Origin: Aquanectria penicillioides
Taxonomy: Eukaryota; Ascomycota; Sordariomycetes; Hypocreales; Nectriaceae
DNA: 64,000 bases
Reading direction: 5' to 3'
Assembly: GCA_003415625.1 (NCBI GenBank)
Contig: PYIU01000003.1
Location: 4,836,001-4,900,000, forward strand
Made by a program: the position numbers and the translations under genes. Every line of letters begins with the position of its first letter. The stretch's first letter is position 1. The notes below the pieces were generated by a model. That model was given only the letters and a program-made list of their open reading frames with translations, was not told the DNA's origin and made no database searches. This document shows, piece by piece, positions 12,375 to 22,370 of the stretch.

Positions 12375-15300
12375 CCCACGTCGCGTGGTGCAGCATATTA
12401 TACGTAGGTCAAGACAACGATGAGAAAGATGGCTGGTGGCCCTTGGCTCGGACTGGGCCACATTTGCTCCGTCTACGTTCTCGACAAGCAGCCACAGTCT
12501 TCCATGTGCAGAGCTGGTCCTCGCTAAGGTGATCGCGTCCACAAGGGCGCAGACCAAAGGGCTGGCTGACGCAGACTTGGAGGCTCCGTCCGACGGTTTG
12601 ATTGCACAGGAGATGAAGAGGCGTTCAGGTATGTTCTGATCCGTTCCCACAAGTGTTTGTCGGCCGAGTGATTAGGACTCCTCGCGGCCCATATGAAGAA
12701 GGCATCAAGTGCTCCAGTTTTTGCTATGTATTGGTCTTCCCATATAGTGTTCCCTTGTGTAATACCCTAAACAAACGTAACCCACCACTACCCCTTCACA
12801 CGGCATTGCCGAGCAGTCATTCAAAGTCAAGTCTTGCTTGGATTTCAGTCCCTCCACCCTGCGACATTTCCGAATTCGTCGGCCCGCTTAAACCAAGGCG
12901 GTGTGAGACTTGGACGAAGTGGCTTAATTGTGAGAGACCCATATTTGGTCGATTGGTTATCAACTTGCCTAACATAGTAACTACTTCAAGTGGAAGCTGG
13001 GGGACGGATGGACAAATGCATATGCTAGTCAATGACTGTCCCATCATATTATAAGTGTAGGGTAGGTTGGCGTTTGTGTTGAAAGTATGGAACCTAAAGT
13101 ACCACTTGTTTCGGCAAGGGGGTATCTCAAGTTTTTGCTGAGGTGCTATGGTTCAATAGTTTGAAAATCTCGTGGCAACCTTGCATCTGGGAACGCTCCC
13201 CTCTTTTTCATCCAGCAACGATAATTCAAAATGGCATTTCAAAATCGCTAATTTGAGATTGTTCGGTTATTGATTGTTCCAATTCCATGTCAATATGCTG
13301 CAGTTCTAATGTGTCGTGTGAGCACAAAAGGGGACTGTCGCAACGACCTGATGTGCTCATCCCGTTGTCGCATCTGAGACATAATGGGGTCCCTTTTTTT
13401 TTCTTTTCTTTTTCTAGGCCCCTTTCGGAACCCGAAAATGAACTGTGTAGGGTAGTTTAGTTTAATGGGTAAGGTGTTTTAGAAGAAGAGGGGCGAGACA
13501 ACAAGGCGACCAGTATCCCCACCGGCCGAAGTCCCCTACTCCATAGACCAGGAGGCTTAGAAATGTATAAATGCTTGTGTCGCGACCCTCAGCGAAATTC
13601 CCGATCACACATCTCATGACATCGGGCCTTTAGCCAAATGGACCGGAAAATTAAAATGCCACACCGATGAAATGTGATGATAGTCGGTAAACTGGAATAT
13701 GACTCTCCGTCATGGTGGAGTGCATACCGTCGGTGTGCCCAGTTGCCACCCACTATCGAGAGAGAGTCGGTATTGGATGTTTCACGCCGGGAGAGATATT
13801 TTTATCGCAGACATGCTGCGGCACCGAAAATGCCGACAAGTTACGGGGGCCCAGTTGCGTAATGTCTGTCCGCGAGGGAGGCAATTATGGTCACTTTGTG
13901 CGCCCACACGGGTGAGACGAGAGGTCAGCAGCATCATGGATGATGGTGGTCGACCGACACGGACGACGTGGATTCGTCAATGCAGGTGGGAGGCCAGAGA
14001 AAACGTCGCAACATAGCGCGGTCGGCGGCGCTAAAGAAAAAGGGCAACATCAACACATCAGCAGTTGATGTTGGTTGACGCTTCTTGTCTCATTCTATGA
14101 TCAAGTCTTCTTGATATCTTCTGACATGATTTCACTCAGCACTCACCTGATGAAGACGCAGACAGCGGCTATCGGCGTGTGAGAGTGGCCAAGGAGCGCA
14201 AGGGCCCGGTGTGAAAGGATCTCTGCCGGGGGATGGAGATCTCCACGCGGGTGTGACGACGGCCGAGTGAGGTGCGGCGTCGCGCCTCGACATCGGAGGC
14301 TTCGGAAGCCGGAAGTCTGACGGAGCAGGTAGCATGGTGTCTGAATGTGACGGCGGATATAGCGTAGCACAGCACAGCACAGCTCATCCATCAGCAGTGT
14401 GCGCGCGGAATCTCACCTCACATTTTGGTCTGCTCACGGATGTAGAGACGGGAGAAAGGTCTGTGTGCTCTCTGTGTTGAGGGCAGATAGATCCTTGCCA
14501 TTGTATGCATCCAGGCCGGCATTTCACATGGCTAAGCGGCTGGGGGCCGCCGTGATTGGCCGGCCGGCCACCTGCCCAACCACCGGGCGGGCCAATCGGG
14601 CGGCCCCTCCCCCTCCCGGGCTCCCCAAGCTTCCCACCCGGGCGCTTACAGCACGGTGACGGAACGGCGTCTCGGGCCTCTCATTGGACCATGGCGGCGT
14701 GCGCATGCGATTCCATGGATCATGGCACCGTTTCGTGAGCGGCTGCGAGCTGCGCAGAGTGCCAGACTGCTCCCAGGCGGCCCATCACCCGCCTCTCACA
14801 GAGCTTCCCACAGCACATCTCACCAGGGTGTCCGCCCCATCTGTCCACCCCAACTCCGCCTGGCCACATCACGGCCCTTAAACGCCATGCCCGCCCCCAA
14901 TCCTGCGACCGTCTGGCTCTGAGCCTCTTCTTTTCCTCCCTCACTCTGGACGAACTGGACCACCTAGACGACCTAAGAAAAGACCCGTTCCTGGCGGTCA
15001 GCTAATCAACCTGCCTGCGGCCTCCATCGACAAGAGACCATCGACAAGAGACCACCGACGAGCTCGCCATCCAGACTCGGAGCCTCTCATGAGGACCTGA
15101 TTCATCGCTGCTTTGCCAGCAACTTAACCAAGAGGCCAAGCAAACAAAAAGAAAAAACCATAAGCACCCGCAGCCGGAGTACCGCAAAGCGGCAATTCCA
15201 ATCCTAAGCTGCAATTCTTGCCACCACGACGCTTTGATAGCGACAGTGCCAAGACATTGAAACCGACATCCGTCCTCCTGCATCATCCGCCGCCTCTGTG

Positions 15301-15379
15301 AGGTAGCTTCTTCCCAAGAGGACCCCGAGTGTTGTTGACCCATCCTCAACTCCATCAATACCAACACCACACCGTCATC

Positions 15380-16357
15380 ATGCCCATCACATTCCGCCGA
15401 CACAAGCCGGAGCGCGAAGGCCCCAAGTCCTACCGCCTCATCTTCCGCAAATGGCCCTACATCAGCCGAAGAGGGACCTGGTGGGTGATGCCTTTCGAGC
15501 TCATCGGCACTGTCGCCGCCCTCGTCATCTTCGCCCTCTCCCAGCCCAACCTCTGGCGCGAGGAAATGTGGCAGATTGGCTGGGACAACAGACTCAACTC
15601 CAACCCAGCCATTATCCTCTACGCATACGCCAACCACAAGCCGTTGCCTCACATCGCCCTCATCTGGACTCGGACGTGAGTTAAACCTCCCTAAATCTGA
15701 ACCCATCATGTCCTGTGAGAACTCATCCCATCTAACTCGGCTGTCCAGATTCACCGATTTCAATGTTGCCATTTCTGTCCTCTCTCTTTTCATGCTCATG
15801 AGCAAGCTCACCGCCTTCATCATGAAGGTCTGGTACCCCGCTCTCGCTACCTTCGTTAACGTTGGAATGACTACCGTCTATACCGTCAGTGTCTACGGCT
15901 TGATCGGCCCCGATAACGTCGACCCACGATATCCTGCACCCGTTGCCTGGTACTGGCGCAAGGGCTGCGACCTCGCTAGACCCTACAACGCATACAAACA
16001 TTGCCAGATTGCCAAGGGATCTCTGGGGGTTTCTCTTTACATGATGTGAGCCCTTCTCCTCCCGACGTTTTTTTTTTAAGATTGGAAAACTAATGACGCT
16101 ATAGGATCCTCTATTCCGTTAACTTGGGCTTTGCCGCTTACGCAATGTGGCCCAACAAGATCAACGACGTTATCAAAGAGGACGACGATGAGGAATCTTC
16201 GACTACCGAGCCTAAGGAGAGCCAGCACTGGGAGATGCAGAGCATGAAGTCGCCCATGAGCTTCCGCCAGCAGCCATTCACTCCTCGAACCCAAGCTTTC
16301 CATACTCTCGATCGACAGCTACCGCTACGATCCCAACAGGCGCCTAGATTCGGTTAA
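15380..16357 (+). CDS. Four-TM fungal membrane protein, function unknown
   Basis: Three exons, 15380-15675, 15749-16045 and 16105-16357, encode 281 residues. Introns are 15676-15748 (GTGAGT...CAG) and 16046-16104 (GTGAGC...TAG, with a CTAATGAC branch-like site). I chose the ATG at 15380 because the protein then begins with a basic stretch (FRRHKPER) before the first membrane segment; an in-frame ATG at 15329 would add 17 low-complexity residues. Hydrophobic segments lie near residues 33-56, 100-120, 125-150 and 190-212. The C-terminal tail is acidic, then Gln/Pro/Ser-rich, and probably cytosolic. No catalytic motif is visible. It resembles conserved hypothetical multi-pass proteins of Sordariomycetes. 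The gene lies about 800 bases upstream of, and collinear with, the SSADH gene. Confidence 0.85.
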
Positions 16358-17164
16358 GCCGGGGATGGAGGACAATGAAATGACGAAAAATAAAAGCAAC
16401 CCCCCCCCCCAAACGATAGAAGCCTCCCTCATGGACCGGTGGACTTCTTATAAACTGCGATGGGTGTCTTGTGGAGTTTCCTTGAGTACATTGGGATTTG
16501 GAGTTTGGGATGCGTGTGCATGATATACCAGTGGGTTGGTTGGGCGCCCAGAGGGGGCCACAACTCTGAAAGATTTCTGTCCTGAGACAACAGCTTGACC
16601 TGTACATTTTTTTCTTCTCTTCTTCTTCTCTTCTTTTTCTTCTTATTTCCTTTACTCACTCAGCATAAATTCCTTATCCGTCGTGCCGTCAGCTGGCACA
16701 CTTGATGGCGGCGAGAGACTAGGAGTCTTATCATGGCCGGTACAGAAGCCGACCCCCACATACCTTCGCCGAACTGGTACCTCATACATACATAATGCAT
16801 CATTGACCAATCCCTGTGCGCCCGTTGTGAATATTGATCGTGAAAACGTGTCCGACTCCGTGCGCTCACCTGGATAAACTTCAGTCTCATTCTATTGCCC
16901 TAATTCAGAAAGGATTCAAGACGAACTGCTCCACCTCCGCGCTCCGCAATTTGATAGCCGGACCGGGACCTAGACCGGCACCGGAACTTGGGCTCCACAG
17001 AAGCTGTTCGCCCATAAGACGTCACCCCGCCATCACGAGCCGAAACCTTGCACCTCTGGTCCGTCGGCGTCAATCATCATAGTCACTGCGTCGCCAATTG
17101 ATCCTGCTCGCCGCATTGCAGGAGTCGTATATTTTCACGTCGCGATTTCGTCCGCCTCATCGCC
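16358..17164. other. Intergenic region upstream of SSADH gene
   Basis: A poly-C run (16399-16410) and a TTCTT pyrimidine tract (16609-16650, probably in the 3' flank of the preceding gene) are the only notable features. The remainder is presumed promoter of the SSADH gene; no clear TATA box was seen. Confidence 0.5.
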
Positions 17165-18994
17165 ATGGCGCTTCTCCAACGCATTGCCGCTCCATCCAGC
17201 AGGGGAGCCCTGCGTCATGGGCCTGGGATTGCCCTGATTTTCGCCCGCCGAGCGTCCAACTTGTCGCCTCCCAAGGTCAATAGCTTTTGCTGTTGCATTT
17301 TCTCGAGCTGAACACTGACGGCCCTATAGCTCAAGGACCCTTCATTACTGAAGCAGAATGTGTGCTATGTAAATGGCCAATGGGTTCCGGCGAAATCGGG
17401 CAAGACATTCAAGGTCAATGGTGAGTGTCGCTCCCCGTGCCCCATCCCCGCCCCCTCGCTTGGCTGCGTCATAGGGCTGTTCGCATACTTACTCACGCTC
17501 AACCTCGATGCAGACCCGTCTACCGGCGCCCTTATCGGCACCAGCCCCGAGTTTGACACCGCCGACGCCGAATCTGCCATCGCTGCGGCTGCCAATGCCT
17601 TCCCTGCCTTCCGCGCCAAGACGGGCCGTGAGCGCTCCAAGCTGCTGCGCGCTTGGTACGACCAGATGATTGCCAACGCCGACGACCTTGCCACCCTCAT
17701 TACCTGGGAGAATGGAAAGCCTCTTGCGGATGCCAAGGGCGAGACCACATACGCTGCCAACTTCCTGGAGTGGTTCAGCGAGGAGGCACCCCGAGTTTAT
17801 GGCAACACAATCCCCAGCTCCGTGCCCGGTAACCGAGTTTGGACCCTCAAAGAGCCCGTTGGAGTTTGCGGATTGATTACCCCGTGAGTGAATACAACGA
17901 CTTCCTCCCACGTTCTCCTTGTTCATTTTTTTTCTTCTTTTACTCTTCTTCGGTGTTCAAGCTCTGACCAAGATGACAGATGGAACTTTCCCGCAGCTAT
18001 GATTACTAGAAAGATTGGTCCTGCGCTGGCGGCGGGCTGCACTGTGGTCTGCAAGGCTCCTGGCGAAACCCCCTTCACGTCCCTGGCATTAGCTGAGCTA
18101 GCTCATCGTGCGGGAATCCCCAAGGGTGTGGTCAATATTGTAACGTCCCTGGACAACACCCCCGAGATCGGAGAGCTTCTCACGACATCGCCCGCGATCA
18201 AGAAGATTTCCTTTACTGGTTCCACTGGCGTCGGTAAGCTTTTGATGAAACAATCTTCTGGCACTCTCAAGAAGCTTTCTATGGAACTCGGCGGCAACGC
18301 CCCCTTCATTGTCTTTGACGATGCTGATGTCGATGCTGCCGTTGCGGGCGCTATCGCATCGAAGTTCCGCTCTTCGGGTCAGACTTGCGTGTGTGCCAAC
18401 CGCATTTACGTCCAGAAGGGTGTCTATGACGAGTTCGCCAAGAAGCTCACCGAGAAGGTCAAAGAATTCCGTGTTGGAAATGGGTTCGAGCAAGGGATTA
18501 CTCACGGACCTCTCATCCACGATCGGGCAGTCTCCAAGGCCGAGGCTCATGTCCAAGATGCGGAGAACAAGGGCGGCAAGGTGACAATTGGTGGCCAACG
18601 TATCGCTGACCTGGGTCCCAACTATTACGCGCCCACTGTCATCCGTGATATGACACCGGAAATGGATATGGCATCGCAGGAGACCTTTGGACCTGTCGCT
18701 GGCCTCTTCCCCTTTGAGACGGAGGATGAGGTTGTGAAAATGGCCAACAACACCAACGTCGGCCTGGCAGGTTACTTCTTCTCTCGGGATGTTGAGCGGG
18801 TATACCGCATCGCCGAGAGCCTTGAAGTTGGCATGGTTGGTGTAAATACAGGATTGATCTCGGATCCTGCGTCTCCCTTTGGCGGCGTCAAGGAGAGTGG
18901 CTTTGGCCGCGAAGGGTCGTTGGACGGCATCGCTGAATACCAGGTTACCAAAATGGTTACATCTGGCGGGATGGGTAAGCCTCTTCAGGCTTAG
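17165..18994 (+). CDS. Succinate-semialdehyde dehydrogenase, mitochondrial
   Basis: Four exons, 17165-17275, 17330-17420, 17514-17883 and 17980-18994, encode 528 residues. All three introns are GT...AG and keep frame. It oxidises succinate semialdehyde to succinate with NAD(P)+, the last step of the GABA shunt. Visible aldehyde dehydrogenase features are PWNFP, KAPGETPFTS, the cofactor-loop FTGSTGVGK, general-base Glu293 in MELGGNAPF, catalytic Cys327 in GQTCVCANR, and the C-terminal EVGMVGVNTG and PFGGVKESGFGREG. The last is characteristic of the SSADH (GabD) branch. The first ~32 residues are Arg/Ala/Ser-rich without acids, which suggests a mitochondrial presequence; yeast Uga2 is cytosolic, so the location is inferred. 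Length fits the family. Confidence 0.93.
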
Positions 18995-19258
18995 GTGGAG
19001 AATCAAGCAACCAAGGGATAGAAATGGATACTAAAATCCTGAGTGTAATGTCCAGAGATGAGAATAATGCCACGGCACCTTTGCCAATTTCATGAACACG
19101 CATTACCCAGCTTACCTCTACGTCAAGTGCGCTGGAAGGAAAGGAACCTCCTTCCCGCGGATTCACAGCGTGCCCAGCCAAAAATATCCCACGATAGACA
19201 AACAGGGGACTCACTCATCCATGTGCAGGTGTAGATATCACAGGCAAAAAAAGAAATT

Positions 19259-19339
19259 TGATCGCGGCAGGGATCGAACCTGCGATCCTTCGCGTTGTTT
19301 CCTGTAAAGCGAATGCCTTAACCACTGGGCCACGCGACC
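19259..19339 (-). tRNA. tRNA-Val (UAC) with an 8-nt intron
   Basis: On the minus strand the acceptor stem GGTCGCG pairs with CGCGATC (one G-T wobble) and the discriminator is A. The D arm contains an A box (TGGCCCAGTGG), the anticodon stem is TTCGC/GCGAA, and the T arm GCAGG-TTCGATC-CCTGC contains the B box. The anticodon loop is TT-TAC-A followed by intron GGAAACAA (19295-19302) and then C, the normal intron position after base 37. The anticodon (19304-19306) is UAC. The exonic loop TTTACAC resembles that of yeast tRNA-Val(UAC) as I recall it. A run of seven T follows the 3' end as a Pol III terminator. Confidence 0.92.
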
Positions 19340-19564
19340 GGATTATGGAAACGACAATTTTATTCAACCTCATCAAGGTATAGTGAACTGGATGATGTGG
19401 CCTTGTCTTGGTGGGACCCCAAGGGTTGGATGTGGATGCAGTTGTGGGTGCGCGGGCGGGAGCTATTCCTGACCTGGAATGCCCCGCCCCCTGACTATCG
19501 TGTAATACCACCTCCGCTGCACCTGAGATTCAGTGCCGGTAGTACAGTCCTGAAGGCAAAGTAT

Positions 19565-19700
19565 GTTACATAGGTGCCCACGCGGGGGAAGAGAGTCTGT
19601 CGAAATCGGTCCTGACACCATGTTCTGGAGAACAGCATGCAGACACCGATACGAAACTGTGCACAAAGGTTGTGTTCATAAGTTTGTATCTAATCAAGAG
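19565..19700. repeat. Dispersed repeat, copy A
   Basis: This segment aligns with 22235-22370 in the same orientation. Shared blocks include TCTGT(c/a)GAAATCG(g/t)TCCTGACAC, TGTTCT(g/t)GAGAACA and GA(t/c)ACGAAAC...CTGTGCA, separated by indels. No terminal inverted repeats or coding content were recognised, so the element class is unknown; a decayed transposon remnant is likely. Confidence 0.55.
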
Positions 19701-19979
19701 GTCACTTGTCGGTGGCCGCACAGTGCAAGAGAGCGCAGACCTTGTGGTGGATGAGCCACACGGCATTGGACGACAAGAAGAGGCTTCCTGGCTGACAGAA
19801 ATGTGAGATTCTGGCAAATAAAACCTCATCATTTGCCTAATCATGGTGATATCTTTTCTTTTTGGGCGAAATAAACTCAGGCCTGGCTTGCGCTAAGCTG
19901 TGCGAATTTAGTGAGCCGCTACATTTATGCAGCAATGCTGTGCTACGAAAAATGCTGCCAGGAGAATGAAGAGAAAGAA

Positions 19980-20065
19980 AAACATGAAGAAAAATAGAAT
20001 AAAATAAAATAACATAATCATAAATTTATTTTATTTTAATAGCAAGTTTTATATTAATATTATCC
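19980..20065. other. AT-rich patch
   Basis: Runs of AAATA, AAAATAA and TTTATTTTA give an almost pure A/T segment of about 85 bases, in strong contrast to the GC-balanced gene regions. It may be decayed repeat sequence. Confidence 0.7.
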
Positions 20066-20516
20066 CCATGAAGTACCATAGGTCTGATCTGATCCAATTG
20101 CACAACTCCATCCTAACAACTTTGCGGCCGTACAAACACCATCTGCTTCGACTTCTTCGCCTCATGCAACGCCTCAGCTCCTCCACCAGTTCGCATCCCC
20201 ACGCAGCTTCCTCCATCAACAACCAGCGGGTGCGCGAAGCTCAAAGCAGTTGAAGATACTGGAGCCCGCATAATTCTATTGATGGATGGCTTTTGCACAT
20301 CATTTCTGCCGAAAATTCTAGCTAGTTTTATTGAGTCAGGTTCTGTCGATCTACTCGCTGGAGATTCGGTTTCAGCCAGTGTTGCCAGCCGTCAGCCAAA
20401 GGACAAAGAGTCGCCTATTCTAAATACTACATCACCACATTTACCAACCGAATCTCAAGGTAGCTATAACCTAGCATATAGCCACTATTTATTGCCATGC
20501 TGATGATGCCATCTAG

Positions 20517-21098
20517 ATGCCTTCCACCACAGAAACTTCGAAGGATGGAGGTACTACAGGAGCGACGACTGGAAGCTACGACAAATACTTCACCGCAAAG
20601 GATGGGCATTACCGCGCCTTTGAGCGAGCATGCAGGTTTGGTATTGAGAAACCACTTCTTCGTGGACCTACGCTTTCGCAATTCGCGGGTGCCCTAATGG
20701 GCGTGGAGGACAAGGATGAGGATAACTTGCCTAAGAGTTGGAAAGAGTTTGCAAACCGTCATCAAGACTACGCATCCATTCTGCGTCGATCGGTTGCTGA
20801 ACTCAAACTTCCAGATGGCACTCGTTATAAGGTTCATTTTCCAACAGGCGCTACCAAGGGAAAGTTATATCTCGACATCAGCAACCCCAACTACCATGGC
20901 GGAATGCCTGAATTTGATGCGACAAGTGGTGAAGGAGACGCCAAAAAGAATGCTGAGCACAAAATCGCCGGGACTCAAGGAAGTGATCGCCCAAAGGTCA
21001 AGCGTCAGCCGAAAGCGGCACCCAAGCGTCGAGCCGCAACCAAGACGAGGAAGACAAAGTCAACTTGTGACGTTGAGGATTCAGAGATTGACTATTGA
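20517..21098 (+). CDS. Hypothetical basic protein
   Basis: An uninterrupted 193-codon ORF starts at ATG 20517. The N-terminal two thirds look like a folded domain (FTAKDGHYRAFERACRFG, LPKSWKEFANRHQDYASILRRSV, GTRYKVHFPTG), and residues 150-185 are a Lys/Arg/Pro-rich tail (KVKRQPKAAPKRRAATKTRK) suggesting nuclear location or nucleic-acid binding. I do not recognise a family. Immediately after the stop another frame reads protein-like sequence up to 21414 (DNPQTGEIKSMTDKKQRDRE, then VVFENWLYAVDEEYGP), so the gene may continue through an unrecognised intron or a frameshift. The surrounding DNA is gene-poor and contains repeat debris, so this could be a lineage-specific or decaying gene. Confidence 0.5.
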   Translation: MPSTTETSKDGGTTGATTGSYDKYFTAKDGHYRAFERACRFGIEKPLLRGPTLSQFAGALMGVEDKDEDNLPKSWKEFANRHQDYASILRRSVAELKLPDGTRYKVHFPTGATKGKLYLDISNPNYHGGMPEFDATSGEGDAKKNAEHKIAGTQGSDRPKVKRQPKAAPKRRAATKTRKTKSTCDVEDSEIDY

Positions 21099-21414
21099 TC
21101 TCGATAATCCTCAGACAGGAGAGATCAAAAGCATGACCGACAAGAAGCAGAGGGATAGGGAAAAGGAGAAGGCTGAGATGGCTGCCACAAAGAAGAGCGA
21201 TGTGGTGTTTGAGAACTGGCTCTATGCTGTCGACGAGGAGTACGGTCCTATTGACCCAATGCTGAAGGCAGTGAAGAGGCGGGGCAATCCCACCCCATTG
21301 TTGCTCAGTGTGCCAGCAGTCATTCCAGCTGCGGTTGATGGGTGTCGAGAAACTGGTGTCATTCATAACAGCACACCAGTTGCAAAATCCCTTATAGGCG
21401 AGGACAATCAATAG
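21099..21414 (+). pseudogene. Possible 3' continuation of the hypothetical ORF in another frame
   Basis: The frame one base later than the preceding ORF is open here and reads a charged segment (KKQRDREKEKAEMAATKK) followed by FENWLYAVDEEYGPIDPMLKAVKRRG, ending at the stop at 21412-21414. Composition continues the basic tail upstream. No good consensus donor/acceptor pair links the frames in phase. It may be an independent small ORF starting at ATG 21134, or the displaced end of a frameshifted gene. Confidence 0.35.
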
Positions 21415-22234
21415 GTTTTGGCTAGCGTCCAAGACGAATCTCAGATAATGAATCTTCCAACGCCACCTTAGGAACTTTCATCTGGAGGTTCTGGGCCTTA
21501 TTCTGATCCCCGGTAGACTGGACATTAATTAATTTTAAGATATTGTAAAAGAGAAGGTTGATATGCGGTGAACGGCTTGAAAATTTTGGTACCGAAACCG
21601 GTATCGGGGGCGGGCGAGGTCAATGGATAATGTAGATCGGTCTTTTCCAATGGTCAACTGTCAAGTGACGGGAAGTCAAACCAATGGTTAACATTATTGA
21701 CCGGAGAGATGATCAACCAATGAATGGTAGGAGGCGTACATAGATCCAGGGGAAGAAATGACACAACAATAAAGCTTAAAAGTAAAGCTAATCAATAAGA
21801 ATAAGAAATTTTTATTCCTAAGGTTATGGTATTATGTTCTCTTATGTGTTTTGTGCCTGGGGATTTGGATTTCGTATCACGTTTATCCGTACTGGTTTCG
21901 ATTCTCTCCAGAGGACTTGGTAAATGATCAACTTAGTGTCGTAGGGGTGACTTTTATCCCTTGTAATTTTTCCATGCGGCGCACAGCCGGTTTTGATTGG
22001 GCATGTATGAATGCATAGCCCACAATATTCCTTTACACGCTGCGCAAACCTGGCGGGTTTTGTCTGTGTCATGCTATCAAGAGAAGCCCCATATCAATCA
22101 ACCAGGTCGCACGCGCAACCATCAGAATTGCCTGGAGCTGAATCGCGGGGAGAGGTGGGGAGGCGAGCTATGCCAGGTTTGGGAATGATTGCTGACTAAC
22201 CCCACACCAACGCCTCAGGCGGCATGGTGCGGGG

Positions 22235-22370
22235 ATGTACCAACGCAGGCGAGGGGTGTCTGTAGAAATCGTTCCTGACACGGTGTGATGGCTGTATACA
22301 GTGTTCTTGAGAACATGATGTGAACAGTGACACGAAACCCTGTGCAGCTAAAACGTCGTGTGCGGCAGTC
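22235..22370. repeat. Dispersed repeat, copy B
   Basis: Diverged partner of 19565-19700 in the same orientation, with an additional ~16-base insertion after the CCTGACAC block. See copy A for the shared motifs. Confidence 0.55.

Larger units (their letters stand above)
8051..15379. other. Long divergent gene-free region
   Basis: About 7.3 kb separates the kinase start (-) from the next start (+). I find no ORF with protein-like composition or a convincing splice pattern. The kinase-proximal part (8051-9450) is purine-rich on the plus strand, so it is pyrimidine-rich on the kinase strand, as expected of a long promoter and 5' leader. Simple repeats are listed separately. Bases 12,600-13,700 are less GC-rich and featureless. 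Near 14,500-15,370 the composition becomes C/A-rich, consistent with the promoter and leader of the gene starting at 15380. Confidence 0.6.
18995..20516. other. Intergenic region with tRNA, repeat copy and AT-rich patch
   Basis: Apart from the tRNA at 19259-19339 this stretch contains one copy of a diverged dispersed repeat (19565-19700) and a very A/T-rich patch at 19980-20065. ORFs of 60-90 codons are present but have no recognisable features. One just before 20503 could be a 5' exon of the next ORF if a GTAGCT...TAG intron (about 20460-20516) is used; this is speculative. Confidence 0.5.

Noticed and set aside
15002..15823. 273-codon minus-strand ORF across the four-TM gene
   Set aside because: It lies antisense to confirmed exons and its introns, with no conserved motif.
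18098..19006. 302-codon minus-strand ORF opposite SSADH
   Set aside because: It mirrors the last SSADH exon; the sense strand carries intact catalytic motifs.
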